Source: an uncultured Flavobacteriales bacterium (lineage in GTDB: Bacteria > Bacteroidota > Bacteroidia > Flavobacteriales > BACL11). From it: DNA of 64,000 nucleotides. Positions 1 through 8,018 of the stretch are shown here, piece after piece. The position numbers and the translations under genes were made by a program. Each line of letters opens with the position of its first letter. The first letter of the stretch is position 1. The stretch spans positions 42,471 through 106,470 of the forward strand of contig CAJQIZ010000018.1 in the NCBI GenBank assembly GCA_905478555.1. Direction: 5' to 3'. Below the pieces are notes generated by a model. That model was not told the origin of the DNA. It saw nothing but the letters and a program-made list of their open reading frames with translations, and did not search any database.

Positions 1-918
1 ATCTCTTCCCTGACCTAATTTTGTCTCTCCATAAGAGAACCAAGAACCACTTTTCTTAATTACATCCGTATCTACTGCCATATCTAAAACTTCACCACTT
101 CTAGATATTCCTTTACCAAACATAATATCAAACTCTACTTTCTTAAATGGAGGAGCCACTTTATTTTTAACAACTTTTACTCTAGTTCTATTTCCAATAA
201 TATCCTCTCCATTCTTAATCGCTCCAATCCTTCTAATATCTAATCTTACAGATGAATAAAACTTAAGAGCATTTCCACCAGTTGTAGTTTCAGGATTTCC
301 GAACATAACCCCAATTTTCATTCTTAACTGATTAATAAAAATAAGAGTACAACCTGTTTTACTTATAGTTGCAGTAAGTTTTCTAAGTGCTTGCGACATT
401 AATCTAGCATGAAGACCCATTTTACTATCTCCCATTTCTCCTTCAATTTCAGATCTAGGGGTTAAAGCTGCTACCGAATCAATTACCACCAAATCTACCG
501 CTCCCGAACTAATTAAATGATCTGCAATCTCTAAAGCTTGTTCTCCATTGTCTGGTTGAGAGATAAGCAGATCATCTGTATCTACCCCTAAATTTGCTGC
601 ATAACTTGCATCAAAAGCATGTTCTGCATCAATAAAAGCAGCAATACCACCTTGCTTTTGTACTTCAGCAATTGCATGTATCGTTAAAGTAGTTTTACCT
701 GAAGATTCCGGCCCATATATTTCTACTACTCTACCTCTTGGGTATCCTCCAACACCTAAAATAGTGTCTAATCCTAAAGAACCAGTAGGAATAGCATCAA
801 TATCTTCCACTACCTTATCTCCTAACTTCATCACTACTCCTTTCCCGTATGATTTTTCTAACTTACCTAAAGTAAGTTCTAATGCCTTTAATTTAGATGT
901 TTTTTCTTTATCGCTCAT
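1..918 (-). CDS. recA: Recombinase RecA (3' end outside the window)
   Basis: RecA binds single-stranded DNA, performs ATP-dependent strand exchange and triggers SOS-type cleavage. My translation of the minus strand from ATG at 916-918 begins [20 protein letters not shown] and stays open to base 1, giving 306 residues. It has a Walker A motif [10 protein letters not shown] at residues 69-78, a Walker B-like strand [12 protein letters not shown], and loop-region sequence [20 protein letters not shown], all standard RecA signatures. Roughly 30-40 C-terminal residues should lie beyond the window. nth lies 86 bases upstream on the same strand; no terminator was seen between them, so read-through is possible. 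Confidence 0.97.
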   Translation of the reverse strand, partial: MSDKEKTSKLKALELTLGKLEKSYGKGVVMKLGDKVVEDIDAIPTGSLGLDTILGVGGYPRGRVVEIYGPESSGKTTLTIHAIAEVQKQGGIAAFIDAEHAFDASYAANLGVDTDDLLISQPDNGEQALEIADHLISSGAVDLVVIDSVAALTPRSEIEGEMGDSKMGLHARLMSQALRKLTATISKTGCTLIFINQLRMKIGVMFGNPETTTGGNALKFYSSVRLDIRRIGAIKNGEDIIGNRTRVKVVKNKVAPPFKKVEFDIMFGKGISRSGEVLDMAVDTDVIKKSGSWFSYGETKLGQGRD

Positions 919-1004
919 AATAATTTAATTTACTACAAAAAAGAGAAAATATCTATCCATTTTCAAACAAAAAAGCTTGTAGTTATTAACAAACTCTACT
1001 TTTT

Positions 1005-1643
1005 TTATTTATGTTTTTTATAATATTTACAAAGGAAAGTTATACCACATTTTTCACATTCTGCTCTCCTAGCTTTACATACATACCTACCATGCAAAAT
1101 AAGCCAATGATGAGCAATATTCAATTTCTCTTCTGGGAAAAGTTTCAGTAACTGAAGTTCTGATTGAAGAGGGTTTTTTGTGTTTGTAGTCAATCCTATT
1201 CTGTTTGATACACGAAAAACATGAGTATCTACAGGCATAGCAGGAATATCAAAATAAACGGACCCCACGACATTAGCTGTTTTTCTACCAACACCAGGTA
1301 ATTTTTGTAATTCCTCTATACTATCAGGAATTTCAGAATTAAAATCTTCTATCAACATTTTTGCTAATCCAGATAGATGTTTTGCTTTATTCCTTGGGTA
1401 ACTACAACTTTTAATAAGATCAAATATATAATCTATTGACGCTTCCGCCATTACTTCTGCTGTAGGCAAATGTTCAAATAATGTTTCAGTAATTATATTA
1501 ACTCTTTTGTCGGTGCATTGTGCCGACAAAACTACTGCCACAGTAAGCTCAAAAACATTACTGTAATTTAACTCTGTTTTTGCTTCCGGTAGGTTTTCCG
1601 AAAAATAATCAATGAAGAGACGAACTCTTTCTTGTTTGTTCAT
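1005..1643 (-). CDS. nth: Endonuclease III (DNA glycosylase/AP lyase)
   Basis: Base-excision repair enzyme that removes oxidised pyrimidines and nicks AP sites. The 212-residue product has the helix-hairpin-helix LPGVGRKTANVV (115-126) with catalytic Lys121, catalytic Asp139 in PVDTHVFR, and a C-terminal [4Fe-4S] loop with Cys189, 196, 199 and 205 in the C-x6-C-x2-C-x5-C spacing of the family. An upstream in-frame ATG would add 11 hydrophobic residues, but a promoter -7 element (1648-1655) lies inside that extension. The ATG at 1643, giving MNKQERV, is therefore the likely start, only 4 bases from the element. Confidence 0.96.
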   Translation of the reverse strand: MNKQERVRLFIDYFSENLPEAKTELNYSNVFELTVAVVLSAQCTDKRVNIITETLFEHLPTAEVMAEASIDYIFDLIKSCSYPRNKAKHLSGLAKMLIEDFNSEIPDSIEELQKLPGVGRKTANVVGSVYFDIPAMPVDTHVFRVSNRIGLTTNTKNPLQSELQLLKLFPEEKLNIAHHWLILHGRYVCKARRAECEKCGITFLCKYYKKHK

Positions 1644-1647
1644 ATTA

Positions 1648-1677
1648 CAAAAATACAAATAAAAAAGGCCGAACAAA
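1648..1677 (-). promoter_or_regulatory. Bacteroidetes-type promoter of nth
   Basis: On the minus strand a TTTG -33 element (1674-1677) is followed after 18 bases by TATTTTTG (1648-1655), matching the Bacteroidetes TTTG / TAnnTTTG consensus. The nth ATG starts 4 bases further on, so the transcript should be leaderless or nearly so. The -33 element sits inside the hairpin that ends the upstream sigma-factor unit. Confidence 0.7.
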
Positions 1678-1693
1678 ATAATTTGTTCGACCT
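1661..1693 (-). terminator. Rho-independent terminator of the sigma-factor unit
   Basis: The 12-base arms 1666-1677 and 1682-1693 pair with one C-A mismatch around the loop ATAA. On the minus strand the stem is followed by a T-run (1666-1661). It lies just after the 62-residue gene at 1715-1903. Confidence 0.75.
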
Positions 1694-1714
1694 AAAATAA
1701 AAAACCAAAACCAA

Positions 1715-1903
1715 TTAGTTATTTACAATTAAAACATCTCCAATGGAGCTTGTTTTAATGTTTCTTACAGAACGAGAATAGGCAACTAACATTTGTATTG
1801 CACTTTCTTTTACACTATTGTTATCTTCTAGCTCTTTTTCAGATTTCTTTTTTTCTATTTGCGAATTCTGATACAAATTTTCTAAAGTAGAGTTTCTTTT
1901 CAT
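1715..1903 (-). CDS. Small hypothetical protein downstream of the sigma factor
   Basis: A 62-residue protein starting MKRNSTLENLYQNSQ, with a charged, probably helical N-terminal half (KKKSEKELEDNN) and a C-terminal half reading MLVAYSRSVRNIKTS. It has no signal peptide and I recognise no domain. It follows the ECF sigma-factor gene by 62 bases on the same strand and is followed at once by a terminator hairpin, which suggests co-transcription as the last gene of that unit. A role in modulating the sigma factor is conceivable from position only. It could also be an unrelated small conserved protein. Confidence 0.6.
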   Translation of the reverse strand: MKRNSTLENLYQNSQIEKKKSEKELEDNNSVKESAIQMLVAYSRSVRNIKTSSIGDVLIVNN

Positions 1904-1965
1904 ATAATATTTTTTTATTCATATTAATAAAATAACGACTCTTTAAAAACTATATTGTATTAAAA

Positions 1966-2550
1966 CTAATTTAATTGCAATTGAATGTTATGTTTTTCTA
2001 CCAACTTACGTAAATTAATAACAGCATATCTCATTCTACCTAATGCAGTATTTATACTTACATCAGTAATTTCAGCAATTTCTTTAAAACTTAAATCTCT
2101 GTAATATCTCATCATTAACACTTCTTTCTGATCAGAAGGAAGTTCTTGAATTAATTTTTTAACATCAGAAGTAATTTGTTCATCAATAAGTATTTCTTCT
2201 GCATTTTTCTCATCAGTAGAAATTACATCAAAAATATCAAAGTCTTTTGTTGGGGCAATACTTCTTGTTTTCTTTTGCCTACGAAAATGATCTATTACTA
2301 AATTATGAGCTATTCTCATTACCCAAGGTACAAATTTCCCTTCTTCATTATACTTACCTCTTTTTAATGAATTAATTACCTTAATAAATGTATCCTGAAA
2401 TACATCATGTGCTAAATTATAATTTTTGAGTTTTGATAGGATAAAAGCAAAGACCTTATCTTTGTGTTTTCTTATTAGTACTTCAAAAGCAGCTTCATCA
2501 CCACTTAAGTACGATTGCACTAAAATTTGATCAGATTGTTTAATAGACAT
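1966..2550 (-). CDS. RNA polymerase sigma factor, ECF (sigma-70 family)
   Basis: A 194-residue ECF-type sigma factor. Region 2 spans about residues 21-92, including the core-binding/-10 segment DVFQDTFIKVIN and PWVMRIAHNLVIDHFRR. Region 4 spans about 135-186, with LPSDQKEVLMMRYYRDLSF and a helix-turn-helix KEIAEITDVSINTALGRMR that would contact the -35/-33 region. No anti-sigma factor gene is adjacent; the only companion is the 62-residue protein downstream. The neighbouring plus-strand uvrA is divergently transcribed. The family call is firm; the regulon cannot be inferred from sequence. Confidence 0.93.
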   Translation of the reverse strand: MSIKQSDQILVQSYLSGDEAAFEVLIRKHKDKVFAFILSKLKNYNLAHDVFQDTFIKVINSLKRGKYNEEGKFVPWVMRIAHNLVIDHFRRQKKTRSIAPTKDFDIFDVISTDEKNAEEILIDEQITSDVKKLIQELPSDQKEVLMMRYYRDLSFKEIAEITDVSINTALGRMRYAVINLRKLVEKHNIQLQLN

Positions 2551-2639
2551 TTTACTTAGTTTTAATTAATAAATAGTTTAAAGTAAAATTTCGTCTATAA
2601 AATGTTTTTTTTAGTTAATAATCTGTTTTTAATACGGTA

Positions 2640-2647
2640 CAAATATA
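2640..2647 (-). promoter_or_regulatory. Candidate -7 element for the sigma-factor gene
   Basis: TATATTTG on the minus strand, 90 bases before the sigma-factor ATG. No TTTG -33 element is found at a normal distance, so this is only a weak promoter call. Confidence 0.35.
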
Positions 2648-2655
2648 GTAAAAGT

Positions 2656-2689
2656 TTTGTAAAAAACTAAATCTTATTAACTAAATTTG
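2656..2689 (+). promoter_or_regulatory. Bacteroidetes-type promoter of uvrA
   Basis: TTTG at 2656-2659, a 22-base spacer and TAAATTTG at 2682-2689 fit the TTTG / TAnnTTTG consensus. The start codon follows at 2709, giving a leader of roughly 15 bases. Confidence 0.7.
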
Positions 2690-2708
2690 CAAAATAGGGA
2701 AAAAGAAA

Positions 2709-5483
2709 ATGAGTAAAAAGAAAAAAAACAATCAGGAATACATTGAAATTATAGGAGCTAAACTCCATAATTTAAAAAACATATCTTTAAAAATACCTAA
2801 AGACAAACTTATAGTTGTTTCTGGTGTTTCTGGTTCTGGTAAATCCTCTTTAGCATTCGATACTTTATTTGCAGAAGGACAAAGAAGGTATATTGAAAGT
2901 TTATCCTCATATGCTCGACAATTTTTAGGAAAACTACAGAAGCCTGATGTAGAAGCAATAAAAGGAATATCCCCTGCAATTGCTATTGAACAAAAAGTAA
3001 TATCAAAAAACCCTAGATCAACAGTAGGTACAGTAACAGAAATTTACGATTACTTAAAACTACTATACGCACGAATAGGAAAAACATACTCTCCTGTTTC
3101 TGGGAAAACTGTAAAAAGACATCAGGTACAAGATGTTGTAGAATTTATTACAAATCAGGAAACATCAACTGCTTGCATTCTACTAACTAAAATAGAAGAT
3201 GGAAATTCTGAAAAACTAAACACCCTACTAAAACAAGGGTATTCCAGAATATCACATAAAGGTAAGTTAGAAAAAATAAATACTATTCTAGAAAAAAAGA
3301 TAAAATTATCAAAAGAGAAATTATTTTTAATCATTGACAGAATAATAGTTTCAGATAAGGATAGCGACTTAATCAGTAGGATTACCGACTCAATAGAAAC
3401 TGCCTTCTTTGAAGGAAAGGGAGAATGTATCGTTGAAATAAATAACATCAATTCTCTTTTTTCAAATAAATTTAAGCTCGATGGAGTTGTATTTGAAACA
3501 AACTCTGTCCCCTTATTTGCTTTTAATAATCCTTACGGAGCTTGTCCTAAATGTGAAGGGTTTGGAATTACTTTAGGTATAGATAAGAATAAAGTAATCC
3601 GAGATAAAAAACAATCTGTATATGGTGGAGTAGTAAGTTGCTGGTCTGGAATAAAATTAAGTAAATGGAAAGAAAAATTCATTTTAAACTCTGCAGAATA
3701 TAATTTTCCAATACATAAAAAATATCAGGATTTATCAAAAGAAGAAAGAGATCTATTATGGAATGGAAAAGGGAAATGTAAGGGTATATTTCAGTTTTTT
3801 AATAAGTTAGATAGAGAGAAACACAAAATACAAAGTAGAGTTATTTCTGCCAGATATAGAGGTAGAACCGAATGTGATGCTTGTGATGGAAGTAGACTGA
3901 GAAAAGAGGCACTATATGTTAAAATAAATAAAAAAACAATTGCGGATATCACTAAAATGAATATTGAACAAGCAATTTCGTTTTTTGAAAAATTAGAACT
4001 AAGTACTTCCGAAAAAAAAATTGCAGACAGAATACTAATTGAAATAAAAAATAGATTAGAATACTTAGAAAAAGTAGGACTCTCCTATCTAACATTATCC
4101 CGAAAGTCGGCAACTTTATCTGGAGGAGAGAGTCAGAGAATTAATCTAGCAACATCATTAGGAAGTAGCTTGGTTGGTTCTATGTATATATTAGATGAAC
4201 CATCAATAGGACTACACTCAAAGGATACAGAAAATCTAATAAAAGTACTGAAGGATTTACGAGATATTGGGAATACAGTAATTATTGTAGAACATGATGA
4301 AGAGATAATGGAACAAGCAGATCAGATTATTGATTTAGGACCAGACGCAGGTATTCATGGTGGAGAACTTATCTTTCAAGGAAAATTAGAAGACATTCAC
4401 AAAGCAAAAAAAAGTTTAACTACTCAATATTTATCTGGGAAGAAGAAGATAGAAGTTCCAAAACAAAGAAGAAACTGGAAACATTCTGTGAAAATAGACG
4501 GAATAAACATCAATAATATTAGTAAAATGGATGTTGAAATACCTTTAGAATGTTTTACATTAATTACTGGTGTAAGTGGATCTGGAAAATCATCTTTAGT
4601 GAGAGAAGTACTAAAACCATCATTAGAGCAAAAATTCACTGGCCAAACTACTACAAAACGAAACTATAAGGAATCTACAATAAATACCAATAAATACAGT
4701 AAATTAGAATTTGTTGATCAGAATCCTATAGGAAAATCATCTCGATCTAACCCGATAACCTACATAAAAGCATATGATGAAATTCGTTCTCTTTTTGCAA
4801 AACAAAAACTTGCAGTAAGCAGGAGTTATAAAACAGGATTCTTCTCTTTTAATGTAGATGGTGGTAGATGTAATAAATGTAAAGGAGAGGGAGAAACTAC
4901 TGTAGAAATGCAATTTATGGCAGATGTACATCTGCTATGTGAGGAATGTAAAGGACATAGGTTTAAAGATGAAATATTAGAAATAAAATTTTCAGATAAA
5001 GACATATCAGGAATATTAGACCTAACAGTAGATGAGGCTTTAGTGTTTTTTAAAGAGAATGAGCAAGAAAAAATTGTAAAGAAAATACAACCTCTACAAG
5101 ATGTAGGATTAGGATATGTAAAACTAGGTCAATCTTCCTCTTCACTCTCTGGAGGGGAAGCACAAAGGATAAAATTAGCCTCATTTTTAGGTAAAGGAGA
5201 AAATTCCGAAAAAATTATTTTTATTTTTGATGAGCCAACTACAGGACTACATTTTCATGATATTAATAAATTACTTAAATCTTTTAATGAACTTATTAAA
5301 AAAGGTCATTCGGTTATTTGTATAGAACACAACCTAGATGTTATAAAATGTGCAGATTGGATTATTGACCTGGGACCTAAAGGTGGAGATAAAGGAGGGA
5401 AAATTATTTTTGAAGGAACCCCTGAACAATTGATAAAGAATAAAAAGTCAGTCACAGCTAAATATCTTAAGAATAAATTATAA
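2709..5483 (+). CDS. uvrA: Excinuclease ABC subunit A (UvrA-type DNA damage sensor)
   Basis: Damage-recognition ATPase of nucleotide excision repair, 924 residues. It carries two ABC ATPase modules: Walker A motifs GVSGSGKSS near residues 39 and 620, signatures LSGGESQRINL near 470 and LSGGEAQRIKL near 813, and Walker B segments ending DEPSIGLH and DEPTTGLH. The insertion after the first P-loop (about 115-250) is present, as in UvrB-binding UvrA. The second zinc module is intact (CNKCKGEG, then CEECKGHRF, about 719-750). The first zinc module keeps only CPKC near 279; the preceding CxxC pair is replaced by a stretch reading FKLDGVVFETNS. Many Bacteroidota carry more than one UvrA, so this may be either paralogue. 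Confidence 0.93.
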   Translation: MSKKKKNNQEYIEIIGAKLHNLKNISLKIPKDKLIVVSGVSGSGKSSLAFDTLFAEGQRRYIESLSSYARQFLGKLQKPDVEAIKGISPAIAIEQKVISKNPRSTVGTVTEIYDYLKLLYARIGKTYSPVSGKTVKRHQVQDVVEFITNQETSTACILLTKIEDGNSEKLNTLLKQGYSRISHKGKLEKINTILEKKIKLSKEKLFLIIDRIIVSDKDSDLISRITDSIETAFFEGKGECIVEINNINSLFSNKFKLDGVVFETNSVPLFAFNNPYGACPKCEGFGITLGIDKNKVIRDKKQSVYGGVVSCWSGIKLSKWKEKFILNSAEYNFPIHKKYQDLSKEERDLLWNGKGKCKGIFQFFNKLDREKHKIQSRVISARYRGRTECDACDGSRLRKEALYVKINKKTIADITKMNIEQAISFFEKLELSTSEKKIADRILIEIKNRLEYLEKVGLSYLTLSRKSATLSGGESQRINLATSLGSSLVGSMYILDEPSIGLHSKDTENLIKVLKDLRDIGNTVIIVEHDEEIMEQADQIIDLGPDAGIHGGELIFQGKLEDIHKAKKSLTTQYLSGKKKIEVPKQRRNWKHSVKIDGININNISKMDVEIPLECFTLITGVSGSGKSSLVREVLKPSLEQKFTGQTTTKRNYKESTINTNKYSKLEFVDQNPIGKSSRSNPITYIKAYDEIRSLFAKQKLAVSRSYKTGFFSFNVDGGRCNKCKGEGETTVEMQFMADVHLLCEECKGHRFKDEILEIKFSDKDISGILDLTVDEALVFFKENEQEKIVKKIQPLQDVGLGYVKLGQSSSSLSGGEAQRIKLASFLGKGENSEKIIFIFDEPTTGLHFHDINKLLKSFNELIKKGHSVICIEHNLDVIKCADWIIDLGPKGGDKGGKIIFEGTPEQLIKNKKSVTAKYLKNKL

Positions 5484-5484
5484 A

Positions 5485-5516
5485 AAAATCCCATCTATCA
5501 TGATAGATGGGATTTT
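5485..5516. terminator. Bidirectional terminator between uvrA and the T9SS protein gene
   Basis: A perfect inverted repeat: arms 5485-5500 and 5501-5516, core ATCCCATCTATCA, with A-runs before and T-runs after. It sits between the converging ends of uvrA and the gene at 5540-7549, so it can serve both strands. Confidence 0.88.
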
Positions 5517-5539
5517 TTATTTTTTATATCTAGTAAAAA

Positions 5540-7549
5540 TTATTCCTTAATAAATTTCTTTACAATTATTTCATTCCCAATTTGAGCTTCAACTATATAA
5601 ATTCCTTTAGAAAAATTAGAAATATCAAATGTTAAAGAATGAGAACCTATCATGTTACCATAATTTCCTTTAGCAATTAGTTTTCCTTCAATACTTTTTA
5701 CAGAAATAGAAACTTCTTTCTCAGTATCAATAGTCATTAATAGAGTACTAGTTGAAACTGCAGGATTAGGGAAGATATTTATAGAAACATTTGAAGAAAT
5801 ATTATCTACAGAAACAGGGTTATTGTTTATAGATACTGGCAAAGAAACTGCATTATCAATATTTCCATTATTTAACAACATTCCTACTACATGCATTTCA
5901 TTTATATCCCAACTAGGGTCAGCAGTAAATTGGAAGTTTGTAGTAAACACATCCCCAACATTATAAGTTGAAGATGGTAAAGATCCTCCACCAAAAGAAG
6001 GTAAAATCTCTCTTCCTACATGTCTGTAAATCATTTGTGCATCCGGAACCCATCCTGGTAAATTCATCCAGTCAACTCCATCTACATCAATTAATGAAGA
6101 ACCACCAGAATAAGAATTAGATTGGTACCAAGTACCTCCAGAACCTGTAACACTATCTTCAACTAAAACACAGGCAAAGGTCCAGTTACCACTAATTGCA
6201 GAAGTTACTGTAGTTGAAATTTCAACATCAATTATATTTGCTGAAGCAACAGCAACACCAGTGAATGTAGCAGAAATAGGAGATATAATTTTTTGTATAA
6301 ATTCCTGTTCAAATCCTGAAGGATCAATTTCTGTACCTCTATCTACAATAGCTGAAGGGTAACCTCCAATATAAGGTGATAAACCAGCATCATAAGCAGT
6401 ATTAGTCATTGGATCTCCATTATGAACCGCTATTCCCTGAAAGTAACCATAGTAATCTCTATCCATAAAATTAAGTGCAACTGCACCTCTTGGACACCAA
6501 CCACACCAAGTACCAGTAGCTTCTTCACCAATTACTAATTTTCCAGGAGTTGGTTCTATAGCAATAACATCTGTATTCATAGAATCATCTGTAGGGTCAT
6601 CATCTTGTCCTAATCCATTTACATTGGATACTGTTGCAGTACCAATATTAGTACCACCAATTAAGTTAAGAGGAGTAGTAAAGTTTACTGTAGTTCCTGT
6701 AACTGAAGGAATATTTACTCCAGTAATGTTTTCTGAAATTGTTGTTCCGTTATACAAGAAATCAACATCAAAAGAAGTAATAGTATTTATACCAAAATTA
6801 AATACATCAACAGATATATCTCTTGATTGACCAGCCAAACCACTAACTGAAGAAATAGAATTGATTTTCGCATTTAAGTTAGGAAGTATCGCGGGAGTAT
6901 AATTATAACAAATATCATCAACATAAAACTCATGACCAATAATTGGATACAAATCTAAAGATGCAATCTGATTAGTTGTATTTGTAAAGCTTCCTTGAGA
7001 CACACCATCAATAAATAACTCCCAGATATTATAAGTTAAATCTGCAACTATCTTTAACTCAAACCAGACATCTTCTGGATAAGTTGTAGTTAAAAAATTT
7101 AAACTACTTCCGGTATTCTCTAAAACTAGAGTACCTAAATCCATTTTACAATCTAAACTCCAAGTTGTTCCTGGTAAATTATCTGCTTGAAAATTAAAAT
7201 AAGCACCAGTACCAGAATTGACATAAAACATAGAAGTAAATTCAAAAACTCCTAAAACATAAGGAGTTCCGACACCAAATGGTAATACAACATCTTGCAA
7301 TCCTTGAGTAGCTCCTGAAAATAAATAAAGTGAGTTAGATCCACTGTTGGAAATCACATTAGAAACATAAGCATCATCTGCAAAAGGAGGTATTGGTGCT
7401 GTTATAGATCCCCAAGTTTCCCAATCAGTTGAAGTTTGTGCAATAGGATCCCCGTTTGAATACGAATCAAAATCTTCACAAAAACTAGCCTGAGAAGAAG
7501 CATTAAAAGCTAATAAACTAGCAAATAATAAAGTGTAAATATTTTTCAT
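5540..7549 (-). CDS. T9SS-exported Omp28-like protein with a thioredoxin-type CxxC
   Basis: A 669-residue secreted protein. The signal peptide is MKNIYTLLFASLLAFNASSQ. Residues of about 20-220 are beta-rich, with the opening SFCEDFDSYSNGDP typical of LamG/jelly-roll-like modules in such proteins. Next comes a CARDB-like Ig segment (about 225-330), then a region resembling Omp28-related proteins with GEEATGTWCGWCPRG (CGWC near 348-351), a thioredoxin-like redox motif. The C-terminal 75 residues (INIFPNPAVS to IIVKKFIKE) form a type A T9SS sorting domain. It is a single gene ending at a bidirectional terminator. A cell-surface thiol-disulfide or redox role is plausible from the CxxC but not shown. 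Confidence 0.85.
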   Translation of the reverse strand: MKNIYTLLFASLLAFNASSQASFCEDFDSYSNGDPIAQTSTDWETWGSITAPIPPFADDAYVSNVISNSGSNSLYLFSGATQGLQDVVLPFGVGTPYVLGVFEFTSMFYVNSGTGAYFNFQADNLPGTTWSLDCKMDLGTLVLENTGSSLNFLTTTYPEDVWFELKIVADLTYNIWELFIDGVSQGSFTNTTNQIASLDLYPIIGHEFYVDDICYNYTPAILPNLNAKINSISSVSGLAGQSRDISVDVFNFGINTITSFDVDFLYNGTTISENITGVNIPSVTGTTVNFTTPLNLIGGTNIGTATVSNVNGLGQDDDPTDDSMNTDVIAIEPTPGKLVIGEEATGTWCGWCPRGAVALNFMDRDYYGYFQGIAVHNGDPMTNTAYDAGLSPYIGGYPSAIVDRGTEIDPSGFEQEFIQKIISPISATFTGVAVASANIIDVEISTTVTSAISGNWTFACVLVEDSVTGSGGTWYQSNSYSGGSSLIDVDGVDWMNLPGWVPDAQMIYRHVGREILPSFGGGSLPSSTYNVGDVFTTNFQFTADPSWDINEMHVVGMLLNNGNIDNAVSLPVSINNNPVSVDNISSNVSINIFPNPAVSTSTLLMTIDTEKEVSISVKSIEGKLIAKGNYGNMIGSHSLTFDISNFSKGIYIVEAQIGNEIIVKKFIKE

Positions 7550-7607
7550 AATTATATTGTTTAATTTTTAGAATACAATATTACAAAAAAAATCTGATAA
7601 TATAAGG

Positions 7608-8018
7608 TTATTTATAAGACAGGTAATCTTGCAGAATAATAGTAGCACTAACTTCATCAATCAAAGATTTGTTTTGTCTTTTCTTTTTCTTAATCCCTGA
7701 ATCAATTATAGATTGAAATGCAATTTTTGAAGTAAAACGCTCATCTATAGAATGTACCCCTAATTTGGGAAATAACACTTTTATCTTTTCTATAAATTGA
7801 TAAATAAGAAGGGTGCTATCTGTATCTGTTCCATCTAAATTTTTAGCTACGCCTACTACAATAGTATCTACCTTCTCTTTTTCAACTAAATTAATTAAAA
7901 ATTTAAATATCTCTTTAGTAGATACAGTACAAAGTGCGCTAGCTATAATCTGAGTAGAATCAGAAATAGCAATCCCAACTCTTTTTGTACCATAGTCTAT
8001 ACCAATTGCTTTCGTCAT
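7608..8018 (-). CDS. ruvX: RuvX/YqgF family Holliday-junction resolvase-like nuclease
   Basis: A 136-residue RNase H-fold protein of the YqgF family, implicated in pre-16S rRNA 5' maturation and possibly Holliday-junction processing. The conserved acidic positions are visible: Asp8 in IGIDYGTKRVGIAISD, Glu93 in DERFTS and Asp121 in IDEVSA. Length is normal for the family. Its ATG shares one base with the stop codon of the upstream C25 protease gene (TAATG), so translation is probably coupled, an unexpected pairing of a cytoplasmic nuclease with an exported protease. Confidence 0.93.
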   Translation of the reverse strand: MTKAIGIDYGTKRVGIAISDSTQIIASALCTVSTKEIFKFLINLVEKEKVDTIVVGVAKNLDGTDTDSTLLIYQFIEKIKVLFPKLGVHSIDERFTSKIAFQSIIDSGIKKKKRQNKSLIDEVSATIILQDYLSYK

